Positions 35,790 to 45,043 of a DNA stretch of 64,000 nt are shown piece after piece. Source of the stretch: an uncultured Bacteroidota bacterium (lineage in GTDB: Bacteria > Bacteroidota > Bacteroidia > Chitinophagales > Chitinophagaceae); the NCBI GenBank assembly GCA_903938445.1, contig CAJADG010000082.1:38640-102639 (forward strand), given 5' to 3'. A model generated the notes under the pieces. It was not told the origin of the DNA and ran no database searches. It worked only from the letters and a program-made list of their open reading frames with translations. Numbering within the stretch: position 1 is the first letter of the stretch; every line of letters begins with the position of its first letter. The position numbers and the translations under genes are program-made.

Positions 35790-36314
35790 TCATTTTGTTT
35801 TTTCCATAGCCAAAACAACACCATTAATGCAATATCTTAAACCTGTTGGAGGTGGACCATCTTCAAAAACATGTCCTAAATGAGATTTACATTTTCCGCA
35901 CTGCACTTCGGTACGTACCATTCCATGCGAATTATCTGGAGTGTAAATAATGGCAGATTTTGTAATGGGTTCAAAAAAACTAGGCCAACCACAACCACTA
36001 CTAAATTTTGCATTACTCTTAAATAATGGATTTCCACAAACAATGCAATGATATGTACCCACTTCTTTACTTTCTTCAAAAGGAGAGGTAAAAGGACGTT
36101 CTGTACCTTTTTGTCTTGCCACGGCAAATACTTCGGGCGATAGAATATTAGCCCAAACACTATCCGGTACCACTACCGTTTCCTTTTGATCTGGCTTATA
36201 ATAAGGGTTGTTTTTATTTTCCATAGTATTATTTTTTAAGGTACTAGACTTTGTAGTAGACTGCCCACAAGCAGTAAAACTGATTAAAGTCAACAAACAA
36301 AGTGTTTTAAACAT
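35790..36314 (-). CDS. msrB: Peptide methionine (R)-S-oxide reductase, lipoprotein form
   Basis: MsrB repairs the R-epimer of methionine sulfoxide in proteins. The 174-residue protein has a lipoprotein signal ending LISFTAC (Cys16), so it works in the periplasm. The zinc site uses CIVCGNPLF and [20 protein letters not shown], and the catalytic Cys lies in [11 protein letters not shown] near the C-terminus. [10 protein letters not shown] is the substrate pocket. A periplasmic electron donor such as a thioredoxin-like lipoprotein would be needed; a TlpA-type protein occurs at 41334-42797 but no link is shown. Confidence 0.95.
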   Translation of the reverse strand: MFKTLCLLTLISFTACGQSTTKSSTLKNNTMENKNNPYYKPDQKETVVVPDSVWANILSPEVFAVARQKGTERPFTSPFEESKEVGTYHCIVCGNPLFKSNAKFSSGCGWPSFFEPITKSAIIYTPDNSHGMVRTEVQCGKCKSHLGHVFEDGPPPTGLRYCINGVVLAMEKTK

Positions 36315-36417
36315 AAAATTGGTTTCAGTTATAAAAATACTAACAAGTATTCGAAACTTTTGTTCAGAATTTTATTTGTTGTAAGCCTATTTAGTAAAAT
36401 AATTTAACGGAGTTCAG

Positions 36418-36425
36418 TATCTTTG
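36418..36425 (+). promoter_or_regulatory. adk -7 box
   Basis: TATCTTTG matches TAnnTTTG fully and ends 16 bases before the ATG at 36442. No clear -33 TTTG is present at the expected distance. Confidence 0.6.
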
Positions 36426-36441
36426 AATCCAACTCCTTAAC

Positions 36442-37017
36442 ATGTTCAATTTAATATTATTTGGCCCTCCAGGTAGTGGCAAAGGCACTCAAAGTGAAAA
36501 TATTATTGCAGCTTATGGCTTGCAACACTTGTCCACTGGAAATTTATTAAGATCTGAAATTGCTGATCAAACTACATTAGGTTTGAAAGCTAAAACCTTA
36601 ATGGATGCAGGTCAATTGGTTCCAGACGAAGTAGTCATTGGAATGGTAGATAATTTTATGAATGCACATCCTGAAGCGAAAGGATTTTTGTTTGATGGTT
36701 TTCCGCGTACCACTGCACAATGTGTTGCCTTAGATGCGTTATTAAAACAAAAAGAAAATGAGATTAATGTGGTGTTGGCTTTAGAAGTAGGTGAAGAAGA
36801 ATTGGTTAAAAGACTATTAGGTCGTGGCGCAACTTCAGGTCGAAGTGATGATACTAATGAAACCGTAATTCGTGCAAGAATTAAAGAGTATAACGATAAA
36901 ACTACCGCTGTAGCTACCTATTACGCGCAGTTCAACAAAGTTGTGAATGTAAAAGGAGAAGGATCAGTAGAAAGTATTTATGCTGATTTGAAAAAAGAAA
37001 TTGATGCTAGAATTTAA
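36442..37017 (+). CDS. adk: Adenylate kinase
   Basis: Adk equilibrates ATP, ADP and AMP. The 191-residue protein has P-loop FGPPGSGKGTQS (residues 7-18), LSTGNLLRSEI (AMP site), GFLFDGFPRTTAQ and LLGRGATSGRSDDTNETVIRARI. The LID is the short, zinc-free type, as in other Bacteroidota of about 190 residues. It has its own promoter box and terminator. Confidence 0.97.
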   Translation: MFNLILFGPPGSGKGTQSENIIAAYGLQHLSTGNLLRSEIADQTTLGLKAKTLMDAGQLVPDEVVIGMVDNFMNAHPEAKGFLFDGFPRTTAQCVALDALLKQKENEINVVLALEVGEEELVKRLLGRGATSGRSDDTNETVIRARIKEYNDKTTAVATYYAQFNKVVNVKGEGSVESIYADLKKEIDARI

Positions 37018-37050
37018 AATTACAATCAAATAAATTTTAGCGTATACATA

Positions 37051-37084
37051 AAAAAAGGGATCAACATTGTTGATCCCTTTTTTT
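37051..37084. terminator. Bidirectional terminator between adk and fabG
   Basis: GGGATCAACA and its near-complement TTGATCCC form a hairpin flanked by As on the left and seven Ts on the right, serving both convergent genes. Confidence 0.9.
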
Positions 37085-37134
37085 ATGCTTGCTTTATTAT
37101 TTATTTAAAACGCGATAATAAAAAATTAATTTCA

Positions 37135-37890
37135 TTAAATATTTAAACCACCGCAAGCACTAATTACTTGTCCTGTAACATAGCTACTCATTTCACTTGC
37201 TAAGAATAAAGTAGTGTTCGCAATTTCTTCGGCCTTACCAAATCTTCCTAAAGGTATTTTATCCAAAAATGCTTTACCAGCTTCCCCTTCATTTAAATAA
37301 TGGGTCATATCTGTTTCAATAAAACCTGGGGCAATTGCATTACAACGAATATTTCTACTACCAATTTCTGCAGCTATTGATTTTGTAAATCCAATGATAC
37401 CAGCCTTACTAGCCGCATAGCTACTTTGACCTGCATTACCACGAATACCAATTATAGAACTCATATTAATGATGCTTCCGCTTCTTGCCTTCATCATTGG
37501 ACGAATCACTTGCTTGGTCATATTGAAAACACTTTTCAAATTGGTTTCCATTACTTCATCCCATTGCTCTGGAGTCATACGTAACAATAAATTATCTTTT
37601 GAAATTCCTGCATTGTTAACGCAAATATCAACGGTTCCAAATGTAGACACCACATCGTTTACAAAAGTTTCGCATGCAGCAAAATCACCTGCATTTGCTT
37701 TATATGCTTTTGCTTTCACCCCTAATTTTTCTATTTCAGCTACCAATTGATTTGCTTTTTCGGCACTGCTATCACTCACATAAGTGAAAGCTATATGAGC
37801 GCCTTGTTCTGCTAATTTTAATGCAATAGCTGCACCAATTCCTCTGGCTGCACCTGTAACAATGGCTACTTTTCCAGCTAATAATTTCAT
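37135..37890 (-). CDS. fabG: 3-oxoacyl-ACP reductase FabG (SDR)
   Basis: FabG reduces 3-oxoacyl-ACP with NADPH in fatty acid elongation. The 251-residue SDR shows VTGAARGIGAAIALKLAEQG, CVNNAGISKDNLLLRMTPEQWDEVMETNL, the catalytic Ser in NMSSIIG, YAASKAGIIGFTKS (Tyr and Lys), NAIAPGFIETDMT and a C-terminal SSYVTGQVISACGGLNI. Motifs fit true FabG well. It is separated from acpP and fabF, and lies 39 bp downstream of the second GH3 gene on the same strand, which may indicate a lipid-related role for that pair. Confidence 0.93.
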   Translation of the reverse strand: MKLLAGKVAIVTGAARGIGAAIALKLAEQGAHIAFTYVSDSSAEKANQLVAEIEKLGVKAKAYKANAGDFAACETFVNDVVSTFGTVDICVNNAGISKDNLLLRMTPEQWDEVMETNLKSVFNMTKQVIRPMMKARSGSIINMSSIIGIRGNAGQSSYAASKAGIIGFTKSIAAEIGSRNIRCNAIAPGFIETDMTHYLNEGEAGKAFLDKIPLGRFGKAEEIANTTLFLASEMSSYVTGQVISACGGLNI

Positions 37891-37929
37891 ACGATCAATT
37901 TTATTTATAATTATTCTAGCAAAGATAAA

Positions 37930-39447
37930 TTAATTAATTGCTTCATGAACAGATTTAATCTCTTCAATGTATTTTCTTTCATTAGATAGTCTAGGGACTT
38001 TATGTTGTCCACCTAGTTTCCCTTTTTGTTTTAACCATTCATGAAAACATCCTTTTTTCACTGCTGTCACTTTAGGCAAACCCAAGGCAATATTTTTATG
38101 TCGCTTTGCTTCGTAATCACTATTTAAACTTTGTAAATTTTTATCTAGTGCTTCCGTAAATGCTTCCATGTCTTTTGGGTTCTCATCAAATTCTATTAGC
38201 CACTCATGTGCTCCCGAAGTTTTATCTGACATATAAATAGGAGCAGCAGTATATTCTTTCATGGTTACACCAAATTCAATACAGGCTTCACTAATAGCCT
38301 TATCTGTATTGTCGGAAATAACTTCTTCTCCAAAAGCATTTATATATTGTTTAATTCTACCAGATACTTTAATTCTAAAAGGAGCAAGACTTGTAAATTG
38401 AATGGTATCTCCTACTAAGTACCTCCATAAACCACCATTGGTACTAATTACAATGGCATAATTTTTTCCTAATACTACTTTATCTAATCCAATCGTTAGT
38501 GGATTGGTTTTTCCATATTCTTCTGTTGGCATGAATTCATAAAAAATACCATGTTGTAAAAACAATAACATTCCTTCCTCGTTTACTCGATCCTGTGCTG
38601 CAAAAAATCCTTCGCTTGCATTGTAGATTTCAATATAGTTACAATTGGGTCCAATGATTTTTTCAAACTGCGCTTTGTAGGGTGTAAACGCAACACCGCC
38701 ATGAATATAGAGTTCAAAATTGGGCCAAACTTCTTTGATATTATTTTTACCTGAAATCGCTAATATTCTTTTTAATAAAACCAAGGTCCATGTAGGTACG
38801 CCAGCGATAGAACTTACGTCTTCGTTTATAGTACTTTGAGCGAGGCTTTCAATTTTTTGTTCCCATTCGTCCATCAATGCAATGGCAAGTTCGGGAGTTC
38901 GAATTAAGCTGGACCAAAATGGGGAGTTCTGTAACAAAACTCCACTTAAATCCCCATACTGAATGTTTTCTTTGATGGGATGCACCTGATGACTTCCTCC
39001 AATAACCAATCCCTTACCCGTTAATAAATCACTATTAGGTAAATCATGATAATAAATAGTAAGTACGTCTTTTGAGCTTTGAAAGTGATTGTCTTCAATG
39101 CTTTCTTTGGTAAGTGGAATAAATTTACTCTTGTCATTGGTAGTACCACTGCTTTTTGCAAACCATTCCACTGGGGTATTCCATAATACAGATTCCTCAC
39201 CCTCCATAATTTGATCGATATAGGGTTTTAAATCTTCGTATTCATGAATAGGAACAGTCTCTTTGAATTTTCGGATATTGAAAATTTCAGCAAATTGGTA
39301 TTTCCTTCCAAATTGAGTGTACTGACCATGTGTAATTAAATCCTGAAGTACTTCGCGTTGAGCTGCAATTGGGTTAGAAACCCAGTGCTCTATTCGCCAG
39401 TAGCGAAGGCGAGCCAGTCTTGACAATGCGGGACTAAAAATCTTCAT
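37930..39447 (-). CDS. GH3 family acyl-adenylate / amido synthetase-like protein (copy 2)
   Basis: This 505-residue ANL-superfamily protein is a paralogue of the GH3 protein at 11814-13334. It keeps the nucleotide loop FAKSSGTTNDKSKFIPLT (about 108-125), HGGVAFTPYKAQFEKIIG, EIYNASEGFFAAQD, LWRYLVGDTIQF, VSGRIKQYINAFGEEV and the C-terminal KGKLGGQHKVPRLS. The two copies are clearly related but diverge over most of their length, so they probably use different substrates. It lies between lptB (36 bp upstream) and fabG (39 bp downstream) on the minus strand. That context points to a lipid or envelope amide product. No substrate can be named. Confidence 0.88.
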   Translation of the reverse strand: MKIFSPALSRLARLRYWRIEHWVSNPIAAQREVLQDLITHGQYTQFGRKYQFAEIFNIRKFKETVPIHEYEDLKPYIDQIMEGEESVLWNTPVEWFAKSSGTTNDKSKFIPLTKESIEDNHFQSSKDVLTIYYHDLPNSDLLTGKGLVIGGSHQVHPIKENIQYGDLSGVLLQNSPFWSSLIRTPELAIALMDEWEQKIESLAQSTINEDVSSIAGVPTWTLVLLKRILAISGKNNIKEVWPNFELYIHGGVAFTPYKAQFEKIIGPNCNYIEIYNASEGFFAAQDRVNEEGMLLFLQHGIFYEFMPTEEYGKTNPLTIGLDKVVLGKNYAIVISTNGGLWRYLVGDTIQFTSLAPFRIKVSGRIKQYINAFGEEVISDNTDKAISEACIEFGVTMKEYTAAPIYMSDKTSGAHEWLIEFDENPKDMEAFTEALDKNLQSLNSDYEAKRHKNIALGLPKVTAVKKGCFHEWLKQKGKLGGQHKVPRLSNERKYIEEIKSVHEAIN

Positions 39448-39483
39448 AGGCGTACCACAATATACGCCATACGCTTAAATATT

Positions 39484-40248
39484 CTAGCTTTTTTGACCCA
39501 TTTCAATAATCCAATCTTTGCGTTTTAATTCAAAATTGGTTCCTAGGTAAAGTCTTCTTACTTGCTCATCTTCAGCTAGTTCTTCGGCAGTACCGTGTTT
39601 GAAAATTTTACCCTCAATAAGTAAATAAGCACGGTCACAAATAGATAAGGTTTCGTTTACATTGTGGTCGGTAATTAAAATTCCAATGTCTTTTAATTTT
39701 AATCTTGCCACCACTGATTGTATATCTTCTACAGCGATAGGATCCACGCCAGCAAAGGGTTCGTCTAATAAAATAAATTTAGGATCTACGGCTAAAGCGC
39801 GTGCAATTTCTGTTCTTCTACGCTCACCACCACTTAAACTATCTCCATTATTTTGTCTAACATGATGTAAATTAAATTCATCTAAAAGTGATTCTAATTT
39901 ATGTTCTCTTTCACCTTTAGTTAATTTAGTCATTTCTAAAATAGCCATGATATTATCTTCAACAGATAACTTTCTAAAAACGCTTGCTTCCTGTGGTAAA
40001 TATCCAAGGCCCATTTGCGCTCTTTTATACATGGGTAATTTGGTGATATCCTCTTCGTTTAAAAAAACACGTCCTTCGTCAGGAGCAATTAACCCCACCA
40101 CCATATAAAAAGTAGTGGTTTTACCAGCTCCATTGGGACCTAGTAAACCAACAATTTCTCCCTGCTTCACTGAAATGCTTACATTATCAACAACGCGTCG
40201 ATTCTTATATTGTTTGATAAGCTTGTCGGTATGTATAGTAAGTATCAC
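39484..40248 (-). CDS. lptB: LPS export ABC transporter ATPase
   Basis: LptB powers extraction of LPS from the inner membrane together with LptFGC. It has Walker [18 protein letters not shown], the LptB-type Q-loop [19 protein letters not shown], signature [15 protein letters not shown], Walker [14 protein letters not shown] and the switch His in LITDHNVNE. The start is placed at GTG 40246-40248 ([16 protein letters not shown]), 254 residues. The in-frame ATG at 40294-40296 would add 16 hydrophobic residues ([13 protein letters not shown]) foreign to the family, so it is less likely. The neighbouring GH3 and fabG genes lie downstream. Confidence 0.95.
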   Translation of the reverse strand: MILTIHTDKLIKQYKNRRVVDNVSISVKQGEIVGLLGPNGAGKTTTFYMVVGLIAPDEGRVFLNEEDITKLPMYKRAQMGLGYLPQEASVFRKLSVEDNIMAILEMTKLTKGEREHKLESLLDEFNLHHVRQNNGDSLSGGERRRTEIARALAVDPKFILLDEPFAGVDPIAVEDIQSVVARLKLKDIGILITDHNVNETLSICDRAYLLIEGKIFKHGTAEELAEDEQVRRLYLGTNFELKRKDWIIEMGQKS

Positions 40249-40313
40249 AATGAATATTTGTACAAAAATAAGGGTAATTCCTTCTTTTACACCCATCGCA
40301 TATTAATATTAAC

Positions 40314-40321
40314 TATTTTTG
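40314..40321 (+). promoter_or_regulatory. metF -7 box
   Basis: TATTTTTG matches TAnnTTTG and ends 36 bp before the metF ATG at 40358, giving a short conventional leader. Confidence 0.5.
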
Positions 40322-40357
40322 CAAACTATCTAATTTGGCAAAGAGAAAAATAAGCAC

Positions 40358-41311
40358 ATGCAGGTAATTGAACATTTGGCTAAAGCAAAAGATACATTGG
40401 TATCCTTTGAGGTATTACCCCCATTAAAGGGTCGTACCATTTCCTATATATATGATCATTTGGATCCATTGATGGAGTTTAAGCCCTCTTGGATTAATGT
40501 TACTTACCATCGCAGTGAAACGCTTATTCGTAAAAATGCAGAGGGTGTTGAAGAAAAGGTAGATGTGCGTAAGCGTCCAGGTACGGTAGGTATTTGTGCA
40601 GCCATTATGAACCATTACAATGTGGACGCTGTGCCTCATATGATTTGTGGAGGCTTTTCCAAAAGAGAAACGGAGGATGCCTTAATTGATTTGCAATTTT
40701 TAGGGATTGATAATGTGTTGGTATTAAGAGGTGACGCTGAGAAAGGACAAAAAACATTTGTACCAGAACCAGACGGAAATAAACAAGCCATTGATTTATT
40801 AAAGCAAGTAGTGGGATTGAATAATGGTGAATATTTAGATAAGGAAATTATCAACGGAAGCAAGACTAATTTTTGCATGGGTGTTTCCGGTTATCCTGAA
40901 AAACATTTTGAAGCGCCTAGTATGGAATTTGATTTGCAAAGAGCAAAAGACAAAGTGGATGCAGGTGCACAATATATTATGACACAAATGTTTTTTGACA
41001 ACAAAAAATATTTTGAATACGTAGATGCATGCCGAAGCATGGGTATTAATGTTCCCATTATTCCAGGTTTAAAACCCATCACGAATAAAAAGCAGTTGAC
41101 TATTTTACCAGATATCTTTTTTGTGGATATTCCTGCAGACCTACGCAACGCAATGCTAGCGGCTACTTCAGACGAAGCATGTGAGCAAGTAGGTACCGAG
41201 TGGTTAATACAACAAAGCAAGGAACTAAAAGCTGCAGGGGTACCTGTGTTACATTATTACACTTTAGGAAAACCTCAGGTCATTAAAAATGTAGTAGCGG
41301 GTGTCTTTTAA
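40358..41311 (+). CDS. metF: Methylenetetrahydrofolate reductase
   Basis: MetF reduces 5,10-methylene-THF to 5-methyl-THF for methionine synthesis, using FAD. The 317-residue barrel protein shows SFEVLPPLKG (proton-relay Glu), WINVTYHRSET, HMICGGFSKRETEDALIDLQFLGIDNVLVLRGD (folate and FAD contacts), GVSGYPEKHFEAPS, AGAQYIMTQMFFDNKKY and IPGLKPI. The C-terminal LHYYTLGKPQ is the usual LHFYTLN-like end. No riboswitch is evident in the short leader. Confidence 0.95.
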   Translation: MQVIEHLAKAKDTLVSFEVLPPLKGRTISYIYDHLDPLMEFKPSWINVTYHRSETLIRKNAEGVEEKVDVRKRPGTVGICAAIMNHYNVDAVPHMICGGFSKRETEDALIDLQFLGIDNVLVLRGDAEKGQKTFVPEPDGNKQAIDLLKQVVGLNNGEYLDKEIINGSKTNFCMGVSGYPEKHFEAPSMEFDLQRAKDKVDAGAQYIMTQMFFDNKKYFEYVDACRSMGINVPIIPGLKPITNKKQLTILPDIFFVDIPADLRNAMLAATSDEACEQVGTEWLIQQSKELKAAGVPVLHYYTLGKPQVIKNVVAGVF

Positions 41312-41333
41312 TAAGAACTTTTAATTTTAGTTA

Positions 41334-42797
41334 CTATTTTGATTTATTGATAGTGGATTGTAAAAAATCATTGAACTGTTCAATGGTTAAATTCTTTGCA
41401 ATAATTTTTTTATTCTTATCTAATAAATATAAAGTAGGTGTTTTGTAAACATCATATAATTGTCTAATGGTAGTTGGTTTTCCTTCTCTAATTTCTTTAT
41501 TCAAATCCTCTTCGGTTTGATAACCATTGTACCAATCTTCTAATTGATGATCTTTAATAAAGTTTTTCCAAGCAGTTAATTCCTTCAAGTTGATATTCAC
41601 AGAAACAACTTTAACATCCAATGCTTTCCAAGATGCTTTATAAATAGAATCTAACTTGGGAATCTCCACTTTACAATGTCCACAAGTTGGGTCCCAAAAA
41701 GCCACAAATGTATACTGGGCCTTGATATTTTGTAAAGCAAATTGTTTATCATTTACATCATTTAATATTAATATTGGTGCTGGTAAACCCAACTGATTGG
41801 CCATTAAACTATAAGCTCTTTCACGAAGTGATTTTTTGGATGCTTCATTTAAAAGTACCGTATCACCCTTTGCAAAAAAGTTTTGATATAGATGAAGGAA
41901 CACTTTGTCTTGTCCCATAAATTCAGGACTGATGTATTTGTTTGTGAACTTAAATAGTAAAAAAGGATAAATTTCTTTTCCTGTTTTGGCAACAGTAAGC
42001 ATGTATTGAACTTCTTCAATTACCGAGTCAGGATTGCTTGATACGAAGTTTTTAAAATAATCATCTAACTTTTTTTCAAAAAAAGGTGTGCGTAATAATC
42101 GATTATCATTAAACACAACATTATCCCAATAATGATTTTTTACATACCTATAAGGATACAGTGAATCCGCTTTACCATTGACTATTGGAATACTTGGTGC
42201 TTCTGGTACTTCCATTGTATTCAATAAAAAACTCATCATTGAATTTGGATTCGCTTGTATAAATGATTTTCTTTTTTGTTTAATTTCTTTATCCTTGTTA
42301 ATATATGCTTCTTTAAAATTTGCAGAATCTTTAGCAGTTTTTGCTTCCTTGAATTTTTTTTCTATTTCCCCTAATTGAACAAATAAATCATTTATGGATT
42401 TAGAATAGTTTTGAAATAATATATTTTCATTAGATCCAGTTATTGAAATATTTTTTAAGTCTAAAGTATCAGCAACTATTTTAAAATGTTGTTTATCATC
42501 TACTATAAAATCAAATAAAATGCTCATTTTAGGAGATACCACAAAATAAATACCTGGTGTTAATTTTTGATTGGAGGTAAAAACCCCTTCACTTTTACTA
42601 TTTAATATACAGGAGTCGGCGAAAGTTCGTGTGTTGCCATAGTTGGTACCAAGGTAAATTTTAGTATCCTGGTAGGGTTTAAGTGTTATTTGTATTTGAT
42701 GGCCTAAATTGGCAATAGTAGGTTTTGAGATGGATTTATTTGTTTGGGCTATCAAACAAATAGGCATTATAAAAAGTGTAAAAAATAGCTGTTTCAT
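41334..42797 (-). CDS. Periplasmic TlpA-like thioredoxin-fold protein with N-terminal DUF-type domain
   Basis: The 487-residue secreted protein has a signal peptide ending CLIAQ. A beta-rich domain (about 25-130) resembles the DUF4369 region common in Bacteroidota, and a helical DUF5106-like middle follows (about 130-330). A thioredoxin domain closes the protein, with active site FVAFWDPTCGHCKVEIPKLDSIY (CGHC near residue 369) and the cis-Pro in VYKTPTLYLLD. It probably acts as an outer-membrane or periplasmic thiol reductant. It converges on metF without a visible terminator between them. Partner proteins are unknown. Confidence 0.85.
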   Translation of the reverse strand: MKQLFFTLFIMPICLIAQTNKSISKPTIANLGHQIQITLKPYQDTKIYLGTNYGNTRTFADSCILNSKSEGVFTSNQKLTPGIYFVVSPKMSILFDFIVDDKQHFKIVADTLDLKNISITGSNENILFQNYSKSINDLFVQLGEIEKKFKEAKTAKDSANFKEAYINKDKEIKQKRKSFIQANPNSMMSFLLNTMEVPEAPSIPIVNGKADSLYPYRYVKNHYWDNVVFNDNRLLRTPFFEKKLDDYFKNFVSSNPDSVIEEVQYMLTVAKTGKEIYPFLLFKFTNKYISPEFMGQDKVFLHLYQNFFAKGDTVLLNEASKKSLRERAYSLMANQLGLPAPILILNDVNDKQFALQNIKAQYTFVAFWDPTCGHCKVEIPKLDSIYKASWKALDVKVVSVNINLKELTAWKNFIKDHQLEDWYNGYQTEEDLNKEIREGKPTTIRQLYDVYKTPTLYLLDKNKKIIAKNLTIEQFNDFLQSTINKSK

Positions 42798-42869
42798 TTT
42801 GTAAAAATATAAATTAAATGAACAAGTTAAAATATAGGTTCATTTACTTCAAATATACCCCTTGTTGAG

Positions 42870-42877
42870 TACCTTTG
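42870..42877 (+). promoter_or_regulatory. rlmD -7 box, leaderless configuration
   Basis: TACCTTTG matches TAnnTTTG fully and ends five bases before the GTG at 42883. Confidence 0.65.
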
Positions 42878-42882
42878 TTCCC

Positions 42883-44304
42883 GTGAGAAAAATAAAGCAA
42901 AAACCAATATTGGAAAAAATCCTCATTGAGGACTATGCGGCTGAAGGCAAGTCACTAGCAAGGGTAGATGGTAAAGTTGTATTTGTTGAAGGAGCTGTGC
43001 CGGGCGATGTGGTGGATATACAATTACAAAAAAATAAGGCCGATTGGGCAGAGGGATTCGCCAAACATTTTCATAGTTATTCTGAAATGAGGGTTAAACC
43101 ATTTTGTGCGCATTTTGGAGTGTGCGGTGGTTGTCAGTGGCAAATGCTTCCTTATGAACAACAATTAAAATATAAGCACAAACAGGTAGTTGATAATTTA
43201 ACAAGAATTGCAAAAATAGATTTACCTGAAATTCAACCTATTTTGGGGGCTCCTGCAACGGAGGGTTACCGAAATAAAGTAGAATACACATTTGCTACCG
43301 AAAAATTTATCCCATTTGATGAATTTAAGATAATGAAAGCAAATGGGGAAGCACCTCAAAAATTACCAGGTGCAGGTGGTTTTCATGCCCGTGGATTTTT
43401 TGAAAAAGTAGTTGAAATTGATACCTGCTATTTACAAATTGAGCCAACCAATTTAATGCGTAAAGCGGTTGTGAATTTTGCGATAGAGAATGAAATGCCT
43501 TTTTACAATATCAAACAACATCAGGGTTGGTTAAGAAATATGTTTGTGCGTAATACTACGGACGGACAATGGATGGTTAATTTAATATTAGGTTATGAGG
43601 ATGTGGAAAAAAGAGAAGCTTTATTAAATTTATTATTAAAACAATTTCCGCAAATCACTACTTTGTTATACACGATCAATACAAAGCGTAATGATAGTAT
43701 GCAGGACTTAGTGCCTCAGGTGTTTTTTGGAAAAGGATATATTACTGAAATGCTGGAAGATTTTGCATTTAAAATAAGTCCAAAATCTTTTTTCCAAACC
43801 AACTCCAAACAAGCAGAACGTTTGTATCAAGTTACAAGAGATTTTGCTGAGTTGACAGGAAAGGAAGTGGTTTATGATTTGTATTGTGGTACAGGAAGCA
43901 TAGGTATTTTCTGTAGCAAGCAAGCTAAAAAAATTGTGGGAGTTGAGTTTGTGGCAGATGCAATTGAAGATGCCAAGGAAAATGCAAATATGAATAATTT
44001 AACCGACACCGCATTTTTTGCTGGAGATGTAATTGATATTTGTGATGATGCATTTTTTGAAACACATGGAAAGCCCGATGTAATTATTACAGATCCACCA
44101 CGTGCAGGTATGCACGAAAAATTAGTACGTAAGCTTTTAGAAATGGAAGCTCCCACTATTGTTTATGTAAGTTGTAATCCAGCAACACAAGCAAGAGACC
44201 TTGCCTTGTTAGATGAAAAATATAAGGTAACAAAAATTCAACCTGTAGATATGTTTCCGCATACCTTACATATTGAAAACGTTGTTCAATTAAAAAGAAA
44301 GTAA
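42883..44304 (+). CDS. rlmD: 23S rRNA (uracil-5-)-methyltransferase, RlmD type
   Basis: The enzyme methylates C5 of a 23S rRNA uridine (U1939 in E. coli) using SAM. The 473-residue protein has a TRAM domain (DYAAEGKSLARVDGKVVFVEGAVPGD), an iron-sulfur site CAHFGVCGGCQW, a SAM site VVYDLYCGTGSIGIF, and catalytic motifs ITDPPRAGM and YVSCNPATQARDL with the nucleophilic Cys. An upstream TTG in the same frame (42862) precedes the promoter box, so translation must begin at GTG 42883. RlmD versus RlmCD specificity is not certain. It heads a likely operon with two rhomboid genes and an EEP gene. Confidence 0.92.
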   Translation: MRKIKQKPILEKILIEDYAAEGKSLARVDGKVVFVEGAVPGDVVDIQLQKNKADWAEGFAKHFHSYSEMRVKPFCAHFGVCGGCQWQMLPYEQQLKYKHKQVVDNLTRIAKIDLPEIQPILGAPATEGYRNKVEYTFATEKFIPFDEFKIMKANGEAPQKLPGAGGFHARGFFEKVVEIDTCYLQIEPTNLMRKAVVNFAIENEMPFYNIKQHQGWLRNMFVRNTTDGQWMVNLILGYEDVEKREALLNLLLKQFPQITTLLYTINTKRNDSMQDLVPQVFFGKGYITEMLEDFAFKISPKSFFQTNSKQAERLYQVTRDFAELTGKEVVYDLYCGTGSIGIFCSKQAKKIVGVEFVADAIEDAKENANMNNLTDTAFFAGDVIDICDDAFFETHGKPDVIITDPPRAGMHEKLVRKLLEMEAPTIVYVSCNPATQARDLALLDEKYKVTKIQPVDMFPHTLHIENVVQLKRK

Positions 44305-44316
44305 ACAAATTATAGC

Positions 44317-45033
44317 ATGACGCAATTTAGACCCACAGGATATAGTAGTTTACCTACCATTATAAAAAATTTACTCATTATTAACGGCTTAATGTTTTTT
44401 GCTCAAAAAACATTTGGTGGTCAATACAGCAGTTTTAATTTCGAAGATATTTTTGCATTGCACGCTTTTCAAAGTGATTTGTTTAGACCTTGGCAATTAA
44501 TCACGCACATGTTTTTACATGGTGATTTAGGCCATATTTTCGGTAATATGCTTGCGCTGTGGATGTTTGGTTCTATTCTTGAAAATATATGGGGCCCTAA
44601 ACAATTCTTATTATTTTATTTTTTATGTGGAGTGGGCGCTGCCATGATTCATTTAGGAATTCTTTCCTTTGAATTGATGGATGCTACAAAGTATTATCAT
44701 CAATTAATAATGTCTGGAGCACATTCAGCAGATGCCATCGACTTTATCAATTTATATAAAGCCAAGGTAGATGTTGCTACTTTGGGCGCAAGTGGTGCCG
44801 TGTTTGGTATCTTAATTGCATTTGTGTATTTATTTCCCAATACCTATATCTACATTTATTTCTTTATTCCTATGAAGGCAAAGTGGTTAGGTATTTTATA
44901 CTTCTCCTATGAATTATTTTTTGCCTTAAGAAATTCGGCAGGGGATAATGTAGCAAGATGGGCGCATGTGGGTGGTGCCATTGTAGGATTTATATTGGTA
45001 TATATCTGGAAGAAAAATAATAGAAGATTTTAA
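44317..45033 (+). CDS. Rhomboid intramembrane serine protease (active form)
   Basis: This 238-residue six-to-seven helix membrane protease cleaves substrates inside the membrane. Both catalytic residues are present: Ser159 in LGASGAVFG (GxSG) and His217 in ARWAHVGGAIVGF. HMFLHGDLGHIFGNMLALWMFG (residues 64-85) supplies the oxyanion-side His and Asn. It begins 12 bp after rlmD, and the next gene, 10 bp downstream, is a second rhomboid-fold protein lacking these residues. The substrate is unknown. Confidence 0.94.
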   Translation: MTQFRPTGYSSLPTIIKNLLIINGLMFFAQKTFGGQYSSFNFEDIFALHAFQSDLFRPWQLITHMFLHGDLGHIFGNMLALWMFGSILENIWGPKQFLLFYFLCGVGAAMIHLGILSFELMDATKYYHQLIMSGAHSADAIDFINLYKAKVDVATLGASGAVFGILIAFVYLFPNTYIYIYFFIPMKAKWLGILYFSYELFFALRNSAGDNVARWAHVGGAIVGFILVYIWKKNNRRF

Positions 45034-45043
45034 ATAGCATTCC

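Noticed and set aside
42862..42882. TTG start giving an extra seven residues on RlmD
   Set aside because: It lies upstream of and across the TACCTTTG promoter box; GTG 42883 fits the family start and the promoter.
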